A stretch of DNA of 21,640 nt from positions 1 to 21,640 of the forward strand of contig ATSW01010007.1 in assembly GCA_000444245.1 (NCBI GenBank). Reading direction: 5' to 3'. Position 1 is the first letter of the stretch. Each line of letters opens with the position of its first letter. Origin of the DNA: Botryllus schlosseri. Taxonomy: Eukaryota > Chordata > Ascidiacea > Stolidobranchia > Styelidae. Under the pieces are notes generated by a model, which saw only the letters and a program-made list of their open reading frames with translations, searched no databases and was not told the origin of the DNA. A program made the translations under genes and the position numbers. This document shows, one piece after another, positions 1 through 11,500 of the stretch.

Positions 1-488
1 AAGATCAGGCGATATGTATAGGCCTAACTCCAGACGAAACAACCATGGTATCATTTTAAGCTTCTACTCTTCGATACGACAGACGAAACTGTTCTTCGAC
101 AAATATGACACATCGGTTTTCCATTTATATCTGAGAAAGCAAATTCATCGTTCCACGCAGAGTTACAAACCGAGTTCTCGCCGTTTAATTTCCCATTGCT
201 TGTTCTTGTTTCTGTTCAAACCATTAGCGGTGAGTGAAACACTTTAAAATTGTACTACACAGCGGGATTCCCTTGAACCAGGGTCCAACCGAATACAGAT
301 TCAAAACAATAACAATCTAAACTCGAGCATATATCAAGAAACCAAAACAATCCAAAATGAGTGTTCAAATGAAACAGAGACGGTGAGATAGGAGACCTAA
401 GCAGATAAATTAATATGTAACAATGCCGTGTGAGTAATAATTGCGTTCATAGTGAAAGATGTCGCGGGCCGCGGGTTGAGAACCCCTG
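1..488 (-). mobile_element. hAT DNA transposon, 5' end (cut by window edge)
   Basis: Read on the minus strand, the element begins at 488 with CAGGGGTTCTCAACCCGCGG, a typical hAT terminal inverted repeat with a GCGGGCCGC subterminal word. It runs toward position 1 and includes a transposase N-terminal relic at about 205-51. The other end lies outside the window, so no target-site duplication can be checked. Confidence 0.6.
51..205 (-). pseudogene. hAT transposase N-terminal BED-finger relic
   Basis: The minus-strand frame reads W-N-D-E-F-A-F-S-D-I-N-G-K-P-M-C-H-I-C, then TVSSVVSKSRSLK and a stop. The form W-x-x-x-F-x-F-x-x-x-x-G-K-P-M-C-x-I-C is the start of the BED-like finger of ZBED5/FAM200-type hAT transposases, where an N-L-x-R-H-x(n)-H end would follow. 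That end is missing here, so the gene is dead. It sits at the expected distance inside the terminal repeat at 488. Confidence 0.55.
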
Positions 489-775
489 GTTTAAATCAAC
501 AGCTGCTGATATATATCATAACCAAGCCGTTCTTTGCCGTTTCAGGTAACGGTAGCGTGCAGTATCTGTATTAAGTGGAAGGTAGAATTTTGGGTTCACT
601 TTACCTTATTCTCGTATTACCGTACTTGAAACGGGCGCCAATCGTTATTTCACAATTCTACACTCGACATTTATATCTGTCGCCATAGCCTTCAGCTTAT
701 ACACCATGTTAGCGTGGGTTGTAGGTACAATCAGGACCAAAACAGCAATTCGCTCCCCACTCCAAACGCTGGTAT
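489..775. other. No recognisable feature
   Basis: I see no coding frame or repeat I can name between the hAT end and the GAGTCA-rich element. Confidence 0.5.
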
Positions 776-1205
776 TAGGGATGTAACCAAGTCACAATGT
801 TCCGAGTCACAAGTCAATCTCACATTTATAGTTTTCATTCGAGTCAAGTCGAGTCATTTTAAATTCACCCCCGAGTCAAGTCCGAGTCAAAGTCAGCTAG
901 TATAGGGTCGAGTCCGAGTCATAGTGTTTGACTCGAGTACCAGTCCGAGTCATAGTGTTTGACTCGATTACGAGTCCAAGTCGTTATGTTCACAGATCAA
1001 TTTTCCGATCAATCCGGTTCAACCCACGTTTTTCAACTCTGCTCGAGTGATATAGAACGGCTCGTATTCATAATATAGTAATTATCATCAGTTTCCACAG
1101 TTTACGGCCCTATTTTCAAGTATCAGGACTGATAGTCGAAATACAAATAATGTGGTAACTTCACTATTCCTCGAAGTTACATGGAATGTCTGTCTTGGCC
1201 GTTCT
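776..1205 (+). mobile_element. hAT-like non-autonomous element, GAGTCA family, truncated copy
   Basis: It starts TAGGGATGTAACCAAGTCAC and continues with many copies of GAGTC/GAGTCAAGTC up to about 985. The unique part that follows aligns with the 3430-4001 copy through TTGGCCG near 1201. The right GAGTCA array and terminal repeat of that copy are missing here. Confidence 0.6.
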
Positions 1206-1296
1206 AGTCTCGGGCCACAGAGCGCGGCTACTGACAATGGACACATATCCAAAGTTTTGGCCAAGGTCATTCTTTGGTAGTACACTTTGTGGAGTT

Positions 1297-1322
1297 GCAT
1301 GCAATTGCATGAAATTGCATGC
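1297..1322. repeat. Inverted repeat with TTGCATG words
   Basis: GCATGCAATT and AATTGCATGC face each other across six bases, making a 10-bp perfect stem. The word TTGCATG occurs three times. Function unknown. Confidence 0.7.
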
Positions 1323-1790
1323 GTCTTTTGTTTTGTCGTGGCGGGGTAATGACCGCCACCGAAATGCCTATTCTTATAAATTATGCATGCTTTTTTCTTG
1401 AGGGGGAGAGGTATGCGTTTCAAAATCAAGCTATTTAGAGACATTAAATCCCAAAGCTCGAAAAAAAATTTCAAGTCAATCAACTCTCTTGAAAATACTC
1501 TATGATAATTTATGTTGATTTACGAAATACTTTTGAGTCCCTTTAGAGCTCTCTCCCGGTCCTATTTGGGAGTTTGGGGTGTGGCAGTTACGGACCTGGC
1601 AAGAATGCAAATTGTTGGGTGCGACGAATGGTCCTGCATAGAGTTGGGCAATGGGTGCTTTATGTCGTAACAAGCCAATGACGCATAATTTATGAAGAAA
1701 GTTGTTATCTCATGATTAGACCTTTTCATCGCAAGCCTTATATTGTCTTCCAATATCTCTTCAAAAATTAGTTCTTAGAAGCAAAACAAA

Positions 1791-1901
1791 TGTAATCGTG
1801 AGTAATCGTGATTACTTTTGAAATGTAATCGTAATCGTAATCGACTACTCCATGATTTTGCGTGCGCATGATTTTGCGATTTTGATCGTAATCGTAATCG
1901 C
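1791..1901. repeat. Array of the word GTAATCG
   Basis: Repeated GTAATCG/AATCGTAATCG units at both ends enclose two copies of ATGATTTTGCG. This resembles the word-array design of the GAGTCA elements, but no terminal repeat is visible. Confidence 0.5.
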
Positions 1902-2150
1902 GGAACTGTGAGCAATATAAACATGTTTAGCATGATATGGTCGAAGAAAGTAGAGATAAGAACACACATACGATTGGGTGAAGTGATAAAAATTACTGAC
2001 TATTAGGTGAATACTGTATATGTAAATAGTGAGTGTCATTTTAGCAAGACATTCACAATAACAATCTGACTAACCACAATCCCTAACCAGAGCTCGCTAA
2101 TTTGCCCAAAGACCACTGTATAGCGTTTTTGCATAATGGTACGTTGTACG

Positions 2151-2257
2151 TAGGGATGGTGTGAACGTGAGGTTCACGTTAGCGTTATGTGTGTGAACCT
2201 CGCAAATTTAGAGGTTCAGGTTCACAAACGAACCTTGGTAGGTTCTGCACCGTGAAC
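2151..2257 (+). mobile_element. Left end of a hAT-like element built from GGTTCAC words
   Basis: It begins TAGGGATGGTGTGAACGTGA and carries many GGTTCAC or GTGAAC words, including the palindrome GTGAACGTGAGGTTCAC. The start matches the TAGGGATG of the GAGTCA family. No right end was found. Confidence 0.4.
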
Positions 2258-2260
2258 TTT

Positions 2261-3339
2261 TTTCATATATTACAATTTTCACTTCATTATAACATCTTTG
2301 GTTGAAATTTATTGCATTTCAACTGCGGGCCACTCTATGCATGGGGCTGGCAGCATAAAAAAAATCAACTCTAAACGAGCTTGCACCTTGACAATATCAA
2401 AAATTTACTTGCTTTGTTACAAAAGTTTACTTGAAATATCTAGCTTTCCGTTTGTGAATATTTAGTGACTCTTTGCTGCGAGCTTGACCCGCAATCACAC
2501 AACATCAAGAGCGAAATACACAACATGACGGTAGTCAGCGACTGATGCTTATTCGATCAATCAATGAGATTTATATCGTTGTCTGATGTAAAAAATGTAG
2601 CAAGCGTACGGGGTCGATCTTGATTTCATATGTTTATTGTATCATAAAAACCAAATCCGCGCGATTGGGCTGTTGGCTACTGCTGTATAACTTGTTAATG
2701 GGGAATCGGTAGCAAGCATAGAAACTCGCTTTACACTCTGCTCAATATCAACATAACAATACTCAGACGCCGAATACATTGTCCGGTCTGGCCTAGACCG
2801 CAGGCGTAAGCCTATATTCCCTTGCAAGTCCTCGTCGAAACTGTTGGCAAAGCGACGGAAGATATTGATTTAATGGGATTATTATATCATTTGATTGCCC
2901 CAATTTATACATTTGACGACGTTTAAAACGTCAATATGTACTTCAGCATTGTGGCATTATGAGGCGCGAGTCGTTGCTAGGAATGGTGTACATTAATATG
3001 GGCTATCACTTCACTGAAATGTAGGGTTGAATTAGTGATATGACTTAGATCTGGTAAAGACATTGCATAATTTTAGTAGACAATCGGAAGTAGCTAATTC
3101 CGAAATTGAAAGACGGAAAATGACTATGGAAACATGCAAATTTCTCCTGAATATATTCGGTTTTCATGATACTAGGTCTTTTTCATGGCCTCCATTATAA
3201 TGCCACTCGTTAAAGTAAAGCAAACTTACCCAAAAACTATTCACTCCATTACGACATTCAAAGCCTAAAAAGTAAGTTGCTCATCATGAAAAACCATTAA
3301 GTGCAAACGGAGTAATCTAAAAGCATTTCGACTCAAGTA
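2261..3339. other. No recognisable feature
   Basis: AT-rich DNA with only short chance frames. The 7-bp stem GACGTTT-A-AAACGTC near 2920 is the only structure I note. Confidence 0.4.
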
Positions 3340-3429
3340 GTTTTCAATACAGAATCCATTGTAAATGAATATTTACTGAACACGAAGACTTTCGGACGAC
3401 TTTTCAAGAGTTAACGGCACACTAAAAAG

Positions 3430-4001
3430 CAGGATGTAACCAAGTCACAAGGCTCCGAGTCACAAGTCAATCTAACTTTTATAGTTTTGACCCGAGTCAA
3501 GTCGAGTCATTTCAATTCATCACCGAGTCAAGTCCAAGTCCAAGTCAGCGAGCAGACGGTCGAGTCCGAGTCATGAAATTATGACTCGAGTCCCAGTCCA
3601 AGTCAATGTGTTGACTGCTCAGTTTCCAGCTAAAATCTTAGTAAACCCACTTTTTATAACTCTGTTTGGTGATATCGAATGGTTCGCAATTATAATATAC
3701 CAATTTTTCTGGTCGCATTTTCAAGTACCAGTACCAACAGACGGAATCCCAATAGTGTGTTGGCTTCGGAATTACAATGAAATGTCGGTCTTGGCCGACT
3801 GAGTGTCGAGTCAATGACTTGGTTGGTTCGAGTCATGCGCAATGACTCGAGTCCAAATCGAGTCAATGCACAGATTGACTCGAGTCGAGTCGAGTCATGT
3901 CCTAATTTTGAAAAAAATGACTCGAGTCAAGTCGATTCATCAGAAAATCGTGACTCTAGTCGGACTCAAGTCAAGTCATGACTCGAGTCATTACACCCCT
4001 G
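3430..4001 (+). mobile_element. hAT-like non-autonomous element, GAGTCA family, full length
   Basis: A 572-bp element starting CAGGATGTAACCAAGTCAC and ending GAGTCATTACACCCCTG. Arrays of GAGTCA/GAGTCAAGTC at both ends flank a unique centre. The flanks CTAAAAAG (3422-3429) and CTAAAGGG (4002-4009) look like an eroded 8-bp target-site duplication, 6 of 8 matching, as expected for hAT. It interrupts the 3' tail of the Penelope-like element. No coding capacity. Confidence 0.75.
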
Positions 4002-4189
4002 CTAAAGGGATTTAAACAGATTTAAAAGAAAAACCAAGAATTCAAAGTATGACGCAACAATAAAAATCACAGACCATAAAATTTGCATTGTAACAATGGC
4101 GACAATAATAAATTTTGAAGTATACGGACATACGGTACTATAGTAGCAGCGCAATTTGTAAATAAACAGTTATACACACAAAACAACAC

Positions 4190-4651
4190 GCACTAATGGG
4201 AGATTTGCAAGGTATAGAGAAAATCTTTTTGTCTGCATAAAATAGGTTTGTGCAATTGAATGATGGCAGACTCCAACACTTTTAAATGAACCAAGTATCT
4301 GCCACGTGCAATGACAGTGAACATATTGTCATTATACTGCTGTGCAAAGACGAGGTTTTCACTCAAATGCTGACCAATTGACGAAGTATATGCTTGGTAA
4401 TTGTCGTAACAATCTGTTTTGGCAGCCAATTTGCACTGGCGTGAGGGATCCGTGCGATCATTTTCGCATGTTTTTGAGCGAATAAATTTGGGGATATGCT
4501 GCTTTATACGCTCAAACAATCGTTGAGATGTACGTCCTACATACCTACTATCACACTGGCACTTGTATTGGTAGACAACATTACTTGCATTAAAGGCAGG
4601 AAGTACATCTTTTCGAGAGTTTGGCAACAAGGGTTTCATTGTGTACACCAC
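4190..4651 (-). pseudogene. Penelope-like GIY-YIG endonuclease domain
   Basis: An open frame of about 150 codons. ASNVVYQYKCQCDSRYVGRT is the GIY-YIG core with the paired cysteines typical of Penelope endonucleases. LFERIKQHIPKFIR supplies the conserved Arg and His, and the end LESAIIQLHKPILCRQKD matches the family C-terminus. The frame is whole but is attached to a broken reverse transcriptase. Confidence 0.82.
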
Positions 4652-4689
4652 ATGCGTGTTAACGCTGAAATAACGACGGTGAACAGCCG

Positions 4690-5313
4690 ATTTAATAGGT
4701 TTTTCAAAACGATTGATTAGTCACGTTATCTAGTCAAGGTAGGTGTAAAAATGCCGGGCATTTTTCTGGTACATATTTCGGAGACTTATCCTATTTTTTC
4801 AATGCCCTAGTGATGGAAATTTTAATATGCGGTCTGGAAATCATCCAATTCGCGTGGCAATTTTTCTGGCGAGCAAAGGCGCAAGCCCCGTTAAACGATA
4901 GATGAAATGAGGTTTAATTTACGCCGCTTCGGGCAAAATGAATCCCAACGGATATAATGGTCAGTGAAGGTCGGTTTCTGTACACCAATGTTAAAAACCG
5001 TTGTCCTGATCTCTCAAGTAACACGTCTAAAAAGGGGAAGTCGCATCAGTTTCGTTTTCGACGGAAAATTGTAGGGCTGGGTGGAGACAGTTCAATTTTT
5101 CGAAGAAAATATTAAACTCTCGGCCACTTTTAAAGGCAACAAAGGTGTCAGCGACATATCTAAAATAGAGGAGAGGTTTTGCGACGTTCTTATACCATTT
5201 TTTCTTTATGGTAACCCATCAATATATCGGCCCAACTACGTCCCAAGGGAGAACCCATTGCGATACCATCAATTTGTCTGAACATCATGAAGTAATATAA
5301 GCAAAGTAAGAGT
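4690..5313 (-). pseudogene. Penelope-like reverse transcriptase, C-terminal part, broken
   Basis: Recognised from FRQIDGIAMGSPLG (the Penelope-type D-G-x-A-M-G-S-P-L-G motif), the YVADTFVAF active-site region where YVDD is usual, and the stretch FLDVLLER with YRNRPS after it. Order and spacing match Penelope-like reverse transcriptases. Broken in several places. Confidence 0.78.
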
Positions 5314-5349
5314 ACTTAGCACTTCTAATCATACATTATGCAGACTCAC

Positions 5350-5577
5350 CCATTCCGTTGTTCGATTGGAAGGGAAGAGAGCGCTGGATCGAAACGCGAC
5401 AGTCACAATTCTCAACGGCGTTGCCATCAGCGATCTCGCTTGACTAAGAGTATCAGGCGGAATGGAGATTGACATGGGGTTTGACGCGACTGTTGTGGTT
5501 TTATTTTCGTAGAAACTCGCATTGAATGTGTACTCAGGTGGAGCAATATTGTTCTTTTCTTCGACAACGTCGATCAC
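5350..5577 (-). CDS. Adhesion GPCR-like exon 10: GAIN subdomain B
   Basis: Acceptor CATTTAATCAG; an alternative at 5607 (TTATCCAG) is also in phase and would add ten residues. The donor TGG|GTGAGT is near-consensus. Its 76 codons include VIDVVEEKNNIAPPEYTF, then SNPMSISIPPDTLSQA and TVAFRSSALFPSN. The stretch I-P-x-x-L ... R-I-V-x-V-x-F-x-x-S-x-L-F is a clear GAIN subdomain B signature. The GPS should follow in the next exon, which I could not find at lower coordinates. Confidence 0.84.
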
Positions 5578-8500
5578 CTGATTAAATGAGTGCAAATACC
5601 ATGCTGTCTGGATAATTACCGGAGAAGTCAGCATCTAGCAGGACAGGAGTGAGGGTGACGGTGAGGGATTCGACTCGATTGTTTCAATTAGAATGCGCAG
5701 TCGTGTCGCTATAAACAACTTTACTTCTGTCGTTAAAATGATTGAAACGGTAGTTTTTATTATATCATATGAACAATTTGTCACTTAAACCAAAAAAACA
5801 CCGGTTTAATATGCCACTCAATAAAGACTATAATGACAATCAATCAATTACCACCCAAGCCAGCCGTAGCCCTAGCCCTAATTTCTGCATTTCTGCAATC
5901 TCTCGAGAATAAATCCTCTAGCTATTATTAGGATAAGAAATCCCGATAAGAAACTTCGGAAAATACAAGCTAGGATTTTGCCAAGTTTTATCAACAATAC
6001 AAATAAACATAGACATAAATAGACAGCGGCAGAGTCGATGGATGCATCGAAATTCAACTGACTCATTGCATGAAAACGACCCTGATCGTCATTCTCGACA
6101 TAGTGGAGATATACCAACCTCAACATTAATGTCTGACGTCAATATAGATATTGTGGAGTTGTTTTCAGATACGACTTTTCGTGAAATCTTCGTTATCGAC
6201 TGCACCAAGGCTTGTTTTTCAGTGGCTCGTTCTGTCTCTTGAAATACAGAATGGCAATTTCTTATTACTGTATACACACCGAAAAATGCGGTCCCCAACC
6301 TTATTTCAACGCCACCATTTGAAAAAAACAGCTTGAAATGATCTTGCGACACAAATACTTTTCATGATTAAAAGTAGCATGTTGTTGTACACACTATTAT
6401 TTTGCGAAAAGTTTTACACCATTGTCCTACAACCATGCCCATTTACCCGAGCTTAACATCGGTACCAGTTTTGCTAAGTAGGGATTGGAGTTCTTAGGGG
6501 ACTCAGAGACAGACCTCGCTACTTGAGCTCGAGACCGCTGGTATGCGATACATGAGCGTGGACAATCTGCTACGACGGGTCCACTGCTCATTCCACACTT
6601 TACGAGTTTGCTCGCGCCAGTCCAGGGGTTAAAGCCTTCGATGAAGCATATCATATGTGCTATAAATTGACCTGTTACTTGCATCAGATCACCCAAGAAG
6701 GAAACAATACATTTGCAAAACTCACTTCAGCACGCGAACTAAAGGTCGAACTGGAACTTCTTCTGAAATATGCACTGTTTAATTTAGAACACTGGACCTT
6801 AACCTGAGCTCCAGCGCCCCCAGGGGCGATTTAGATGCTGAATCTTTCAGTCCGGCAGATGTCCAGAATACATTGTGAAGTCAACCATTGACAAAAACTA
6901 AATGATTCCAGAGCCAAGAAATTCGTTGGACCAAGTAAATGTCCAGTATATTGACATTTACCATGGATTTGTAAAATCTCCGGTAGATTTGAGAAGCAAT
7001 GGTTCATGTGAGTACAACCTAGGGTCATTTTCACAACAAAATCTCTCTTGCCTGCAACACAGAGGGATGTACTTTCTGCCACAAAACGGAGTAGTATTAT
7101 GTTTGCAACAAAGAATTGACTAACATGTGCCCAAGCAGATTAGACACAAAGACGCCAGCAATGCTATTTCAGGTAGTCAATCGCAATCCCAGACAAGTAA
7201 CCCTTTCTTGCGAGACTATGACCAGACCATCGCATATAAATCTGCAATAGGTCAGCACGTTCTTACTCATCCCGACTGTGCAAAATCGTATACCGATAAC
7301 AGATTTTCAATTATTGCTCGATGACGTTCTCTGTTCTATTTAAAGGTTCTCGAATCGACTATAATAAAACTCGAGCAACCGATTCTTTGTCGACAAAAGG
7401 ACCGACTTTATTCTCTCCGTGTATTTCATTAGCGTTGTGTTTCTGTCAGTATAACATAGCCATTTCGTATTGCGCTAATTGCATTTTTGCTTAACGCTCT
7501 CGTTTTGTGAATTCTCCCATTCTTGTTTTTATACCATTCTTACGTCACACCATATATTTCATCTTTATATTTCGAATTGCAATCTCGGTATTTATTGACG
7601 GCGACTCCCGATGAGTGTCAGTTGAAAAGATTAGACTGAATAAATTGCAAATATGAATGTGTTGTTCGTTGCAATATTCAAATTCTGTACCACAACGAGC
7701 CTGTTTAAATGATTACATCGTTTATCAGCCGAGTGATCCACGCGCGGGCTTCAATCGCGGAATATTGCCAAAAGTAACCAACCCGAAAAGACCGACCGGA
7801 CATCGACCTCTTACCCATTGTCCTATACTACGGACCTTAAAATAGGGGGGTCCAGACCTAGGCAATGTTGGAAAAGGGGCGCAGAAGGAAAAAAGGTTAG
7901 GGACCCCTTGTAAAGAACGTACTTTCAACAGCGGTTTCAACGTAATGCTCCGTCAGATGGCTCACAACTGCCGATGCTTCAACTACTTGCTTCTCCGTGA
8001 ACTGAAAAAGCAAAAAGGAAACAGGACGAGCAAATGAATCTCTTTCAAAGTATTTCAGGTAATGTAAACAAACTGTGCCTTGACAGTTGCTATGACCGGT
8101 GACCGACTGACAAAATACGGCTTAATACCGATACGCGTGTAGTGCCTGCGGTCGTTAGACATTGATGTCCCGAGCTAGAAATAGTTTAATGCAAAACCAG
8201 TCTTTAATCGATCGATGGTCTGACATCAATAGTTTGGTTCACATTTTGAATATTATGATAATTGATGAACAAACTCCCAATTTGCTCACAAAGTTATATT
8301 GTACTATTATCTTCGGATTTTAGTGTCTGCTTGTTCCGCTATTTCACAAATCTCAATGTCGGTGCCCGAACAATTAGTATCGCGTGAAGCAGTGATTTCC
8401 ATCCGTCGCTGCGATTTGTTCATTAATAACGTGATCACAAAGCCCAGTATACTAAAGCGCTTCTTCCACGTCAACAGCGTATTACCAACAGTGGTCAGGT

Positions 8501-11500
8501 ACTCGAAAGTAATTAGCTTCAAACAAGTAGATTGTATCAAGGGGTCGAATAGTTTTATTACTTAATTGAACGTAACCGAATTTGAAATTGCAAATATGTA
8601 TCTTCGCGACTAACGCAAGATGTTTAATGACATTAACAATAGGTGGAATTCTCGAAAGCATAATAACTTTAGTTACTACGATATTACAGGGGCTATAGTT
8701 AGCTCAATTATTAATTCCCATTTGCAGTGACGCAAACATATCGCATATGTTTGTCATTCGGTTGTTTTAATACAACCGATTTTTGTGTATGCTGTACCGT
8801 TACCGTGCGCTATTTACTGCCGTTTGCGACACTGTGTACTTTAATATTACGTTACAACGATAAAATTCTTCCTATGTTTCGAACTTGGTTAACCTCATTT
8901 ACTAGCGTTTGCTCCTGATGAGAGCCAGTCGAAAAGCTTCAAGTGGAATAAATTTGGCNACATGAACGTATTGTTTGCTGCAAAACCACTTTCTACATTC
9001 CGAAATCAAATTGAAAATGTAAGCAGTTTTAGCTGAAAACTGAGAAGTTGAAGTGGATGTAGTCTATAAACGTAACCACTTGGGTACGTATCAAAAGTAT
9101 AGGCGAATCCTACTTGGGTGCTCCGAAATAGTAGAAACACTTTGTTTACGACCAGCACCTTTGCTTATTACTTGTNACCGAATATTTTTCAGTCTATGTC
9201 TCAAATGGAGCGCTTATATTCACCACTGTTCCAGCCTCGTCGGATATCATATCCAAAAGCTCCACCACATCCTCAACTAATTCTTCGTTTAAAGCTGCGA
9301 CGTTCGCCGTTGCGAATTCCAGTGTTTCCAACGTCGTGTCGGTGTATTTCTAAAAAATTCAGAGCGCAGAGGCGCGTTTGAAGATGGTAAATTGAAACAT
9401 ATACGAGATCTTGCGCATGGATTAGGATTTGAAAACATGAGCTTGCATCAGATATANATTTACGATTATTTTGATGCCTGACCGGGATTTCGACTTGGAA
9501 ATTAAGCTGTTTCCAATTTTCATTCAACCTTCGAGGAAAACTCAATCCTTACCGAATTTAATACTTGGATTTGGAGTTAGATTGGAACATCCCATCCAGA
9601 ATATGATTTGTATGAGCAAATATTATACCCATTCATCGTTATTTTAAAACCATAAAACGCCCCACCGATTAATCGACAGGAATTTCACGAGCATTACCTC
9701 CGCCACGATAGTTTCTATGGATTTGCATTCGGACACTCTTATCGTGCTCGTGTCGAAGGAGTCTTCAAGAGAACACATAATCGAGGCAAGAGGTAGGTTT
9801 TCGTTATCTGGAAAGATAGATCGATACTTGTCCAATGTGTCTTCATATGCATTTCACGTAAAGCTATATTTGAAATGTATTCACTTTGAAATCGAATTTT
9901 GCAATATGCGGTAACAATATTGTACTAATTTCGAGAATCTTGATACCTCCTTTTAANCCAATTCGTAATATTTTTACTTGGCGGCTTATGAATTTCCTGC
10001 ATAAATGACGATGACGGCTCTTTCCAAAACGCAGCTGAAAGATTGACCAACTTATAACGCTACGCTATAAAAATATTAACAATAATAACACTGATCAACA
10101 GACTTAAAAGAATATTTCGNTGAACATCTGAAAGCCGTTTCTGGGGTTTTCGAGGGTGCTGATTACGAATATCACATTGGTTTGGCCAGATTGGCTCTAG
10201 AAAAGAAGATATTTATACCCACAAAAAAGCCTAAAATAACTGCATGTAGTTACCCTTGAATATTTCACTTGATAGGAAGTAAATCTTGGATTTTTCTACT
10301 TTTCTACTGCGCATAAATAGATAATTGACTATGATGAACACTCATGTCTTTCTCAGGTATTCCGTCAATGTTAATATGACCTGATGCGAGAACTTTGTTT
10401 GGAAAAGCAGTTTGTCAAGCCTAGAAATGGTACTTTTCCGCAATGGAAGTATATTTTCTCCTGTCCAATAGGTCATTATACCAAGATGAATGAGGAGTAT
10501 AAAGCTATCAAATTTGTGCCTGGAAAGCTTAACTAAAATACTCATATACGTCTCATCTCTTTTCCCTTTTGAATGGATAATGTTCCGTAAAGTCAACAAA
10601 GTGGGTATACCTAGTATTCATATGAAACGAGAAGCTTGAATCTGGAGTCTTTGCTGGAGCTCTGATGCGAATACGGACTAAGGATTGNCNNTTATACATA
10701 TTAAGAAAGGTGCTCACTGCATGGAACCCCTTCTACGATAGGGTTGCCATACGTCCGGAATTTCCCGGACATGTCCGGAATTTCACTGAAAAATCTGCGT
10801 CCGGGAGGAATTTTAAAAATATGCCGAAATGTCCCGAATTTTGAAAGCTTGAAGTAAGCTTAAAATTTTTTCGTAAATAAACCTAAACAATATTATTTTT
10901 AAGCAGATTTATGCTATTCAAAATTCTTTCTTCGCGCATCGCGCGAGTTAATGCAACGTATAAAGATATTAGTATGGACACCAGGTACCACCCTCGCCAA
11001 ATTAACAATGAAAATAAATATAAACAACCATCATATACTGAAATAAGTCTGATTGTAATCGCAATTATAAGCTAACGGTTTCTTATTAGAGTTGGTTAAG
11101 GCCGATTGGATGCTTCTGTCACCGACAGTGGTTCCGAATCTTGAGGTCGTTTTCCTTCATCTGGGGATCGCGATGATGTTGGACGTATATTCAGCTTCCT
11201 ATGCCGTAAGTGTGGGCAAGCTGAATTTTTTTTAGTAATCAGCTTATCAAGTTTGGAGCTGGGCCACGAAACATTTTGAAGTTGGAAATGAGGTCGCGAC
11301 CATAAAAAGTTGGAAATCACTGGATGTGCTACCTGCTGGTGCATTTTATAGTAGCGTAATATATGGAAGAATCTATAATATTGACGGAAGTCATTCAAAA
11401 AATTTAACAGCCAAATGCATATTGTAAGTGCCCAAGAAGTTACGTCGACTATACCCTATGATGGGCCCAAGATCAGTGTTTTTTTCGGCGGAAGGGGGTA

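Larger units (their letters stand above)
3340..5315 (-). mobile_element. Penelope-like retroelement, 5'-truncated and broken, split by a hAT
   Basis: Minus-strand Penelope-like element. Reverse transcriptase remains lie at about 5313-4690, the GIY-YIG endonuclease at 4651-4193 and the 3' tail from 4189 on. The tail is interrupted by the 3430-4001 hAT and resumes at 3421. It lacks its N-terminal part and carries several breaks in the reverse transcriptase region. Penelope elements copy RNA at nicks made by their GIY-YIG nuclease. Its 5' edge lies only about 30 bases from the donor of exon 10. Confidence 0.8.

Noticed and set aside
272-488. Possible complete small hAT between CAGGGTCCAACC (about 280) and the end at 488
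   Set aside because: The left match is short and no target-site duplication is visible. The BED-finger relic further left instead suggests that the element continues past it.
3230-3264. A 35-base candidate micro-exon on the minus strand with a strong acceptor (TACTTTTTAG) and donor (TGG|GTAAGT)
   Set aside because: Its only open frame needs a phase 1 entry, but exon 10 ends in phase 0, which gives a stop. It encodes no GAIN or GPS signature and lies beside the Penelope tail.
11126-11145. CAGTGGTTCCGAATC as a further hAT end
   Set aside because: Only the first ten bases fit, and no partner end or duplication was found.
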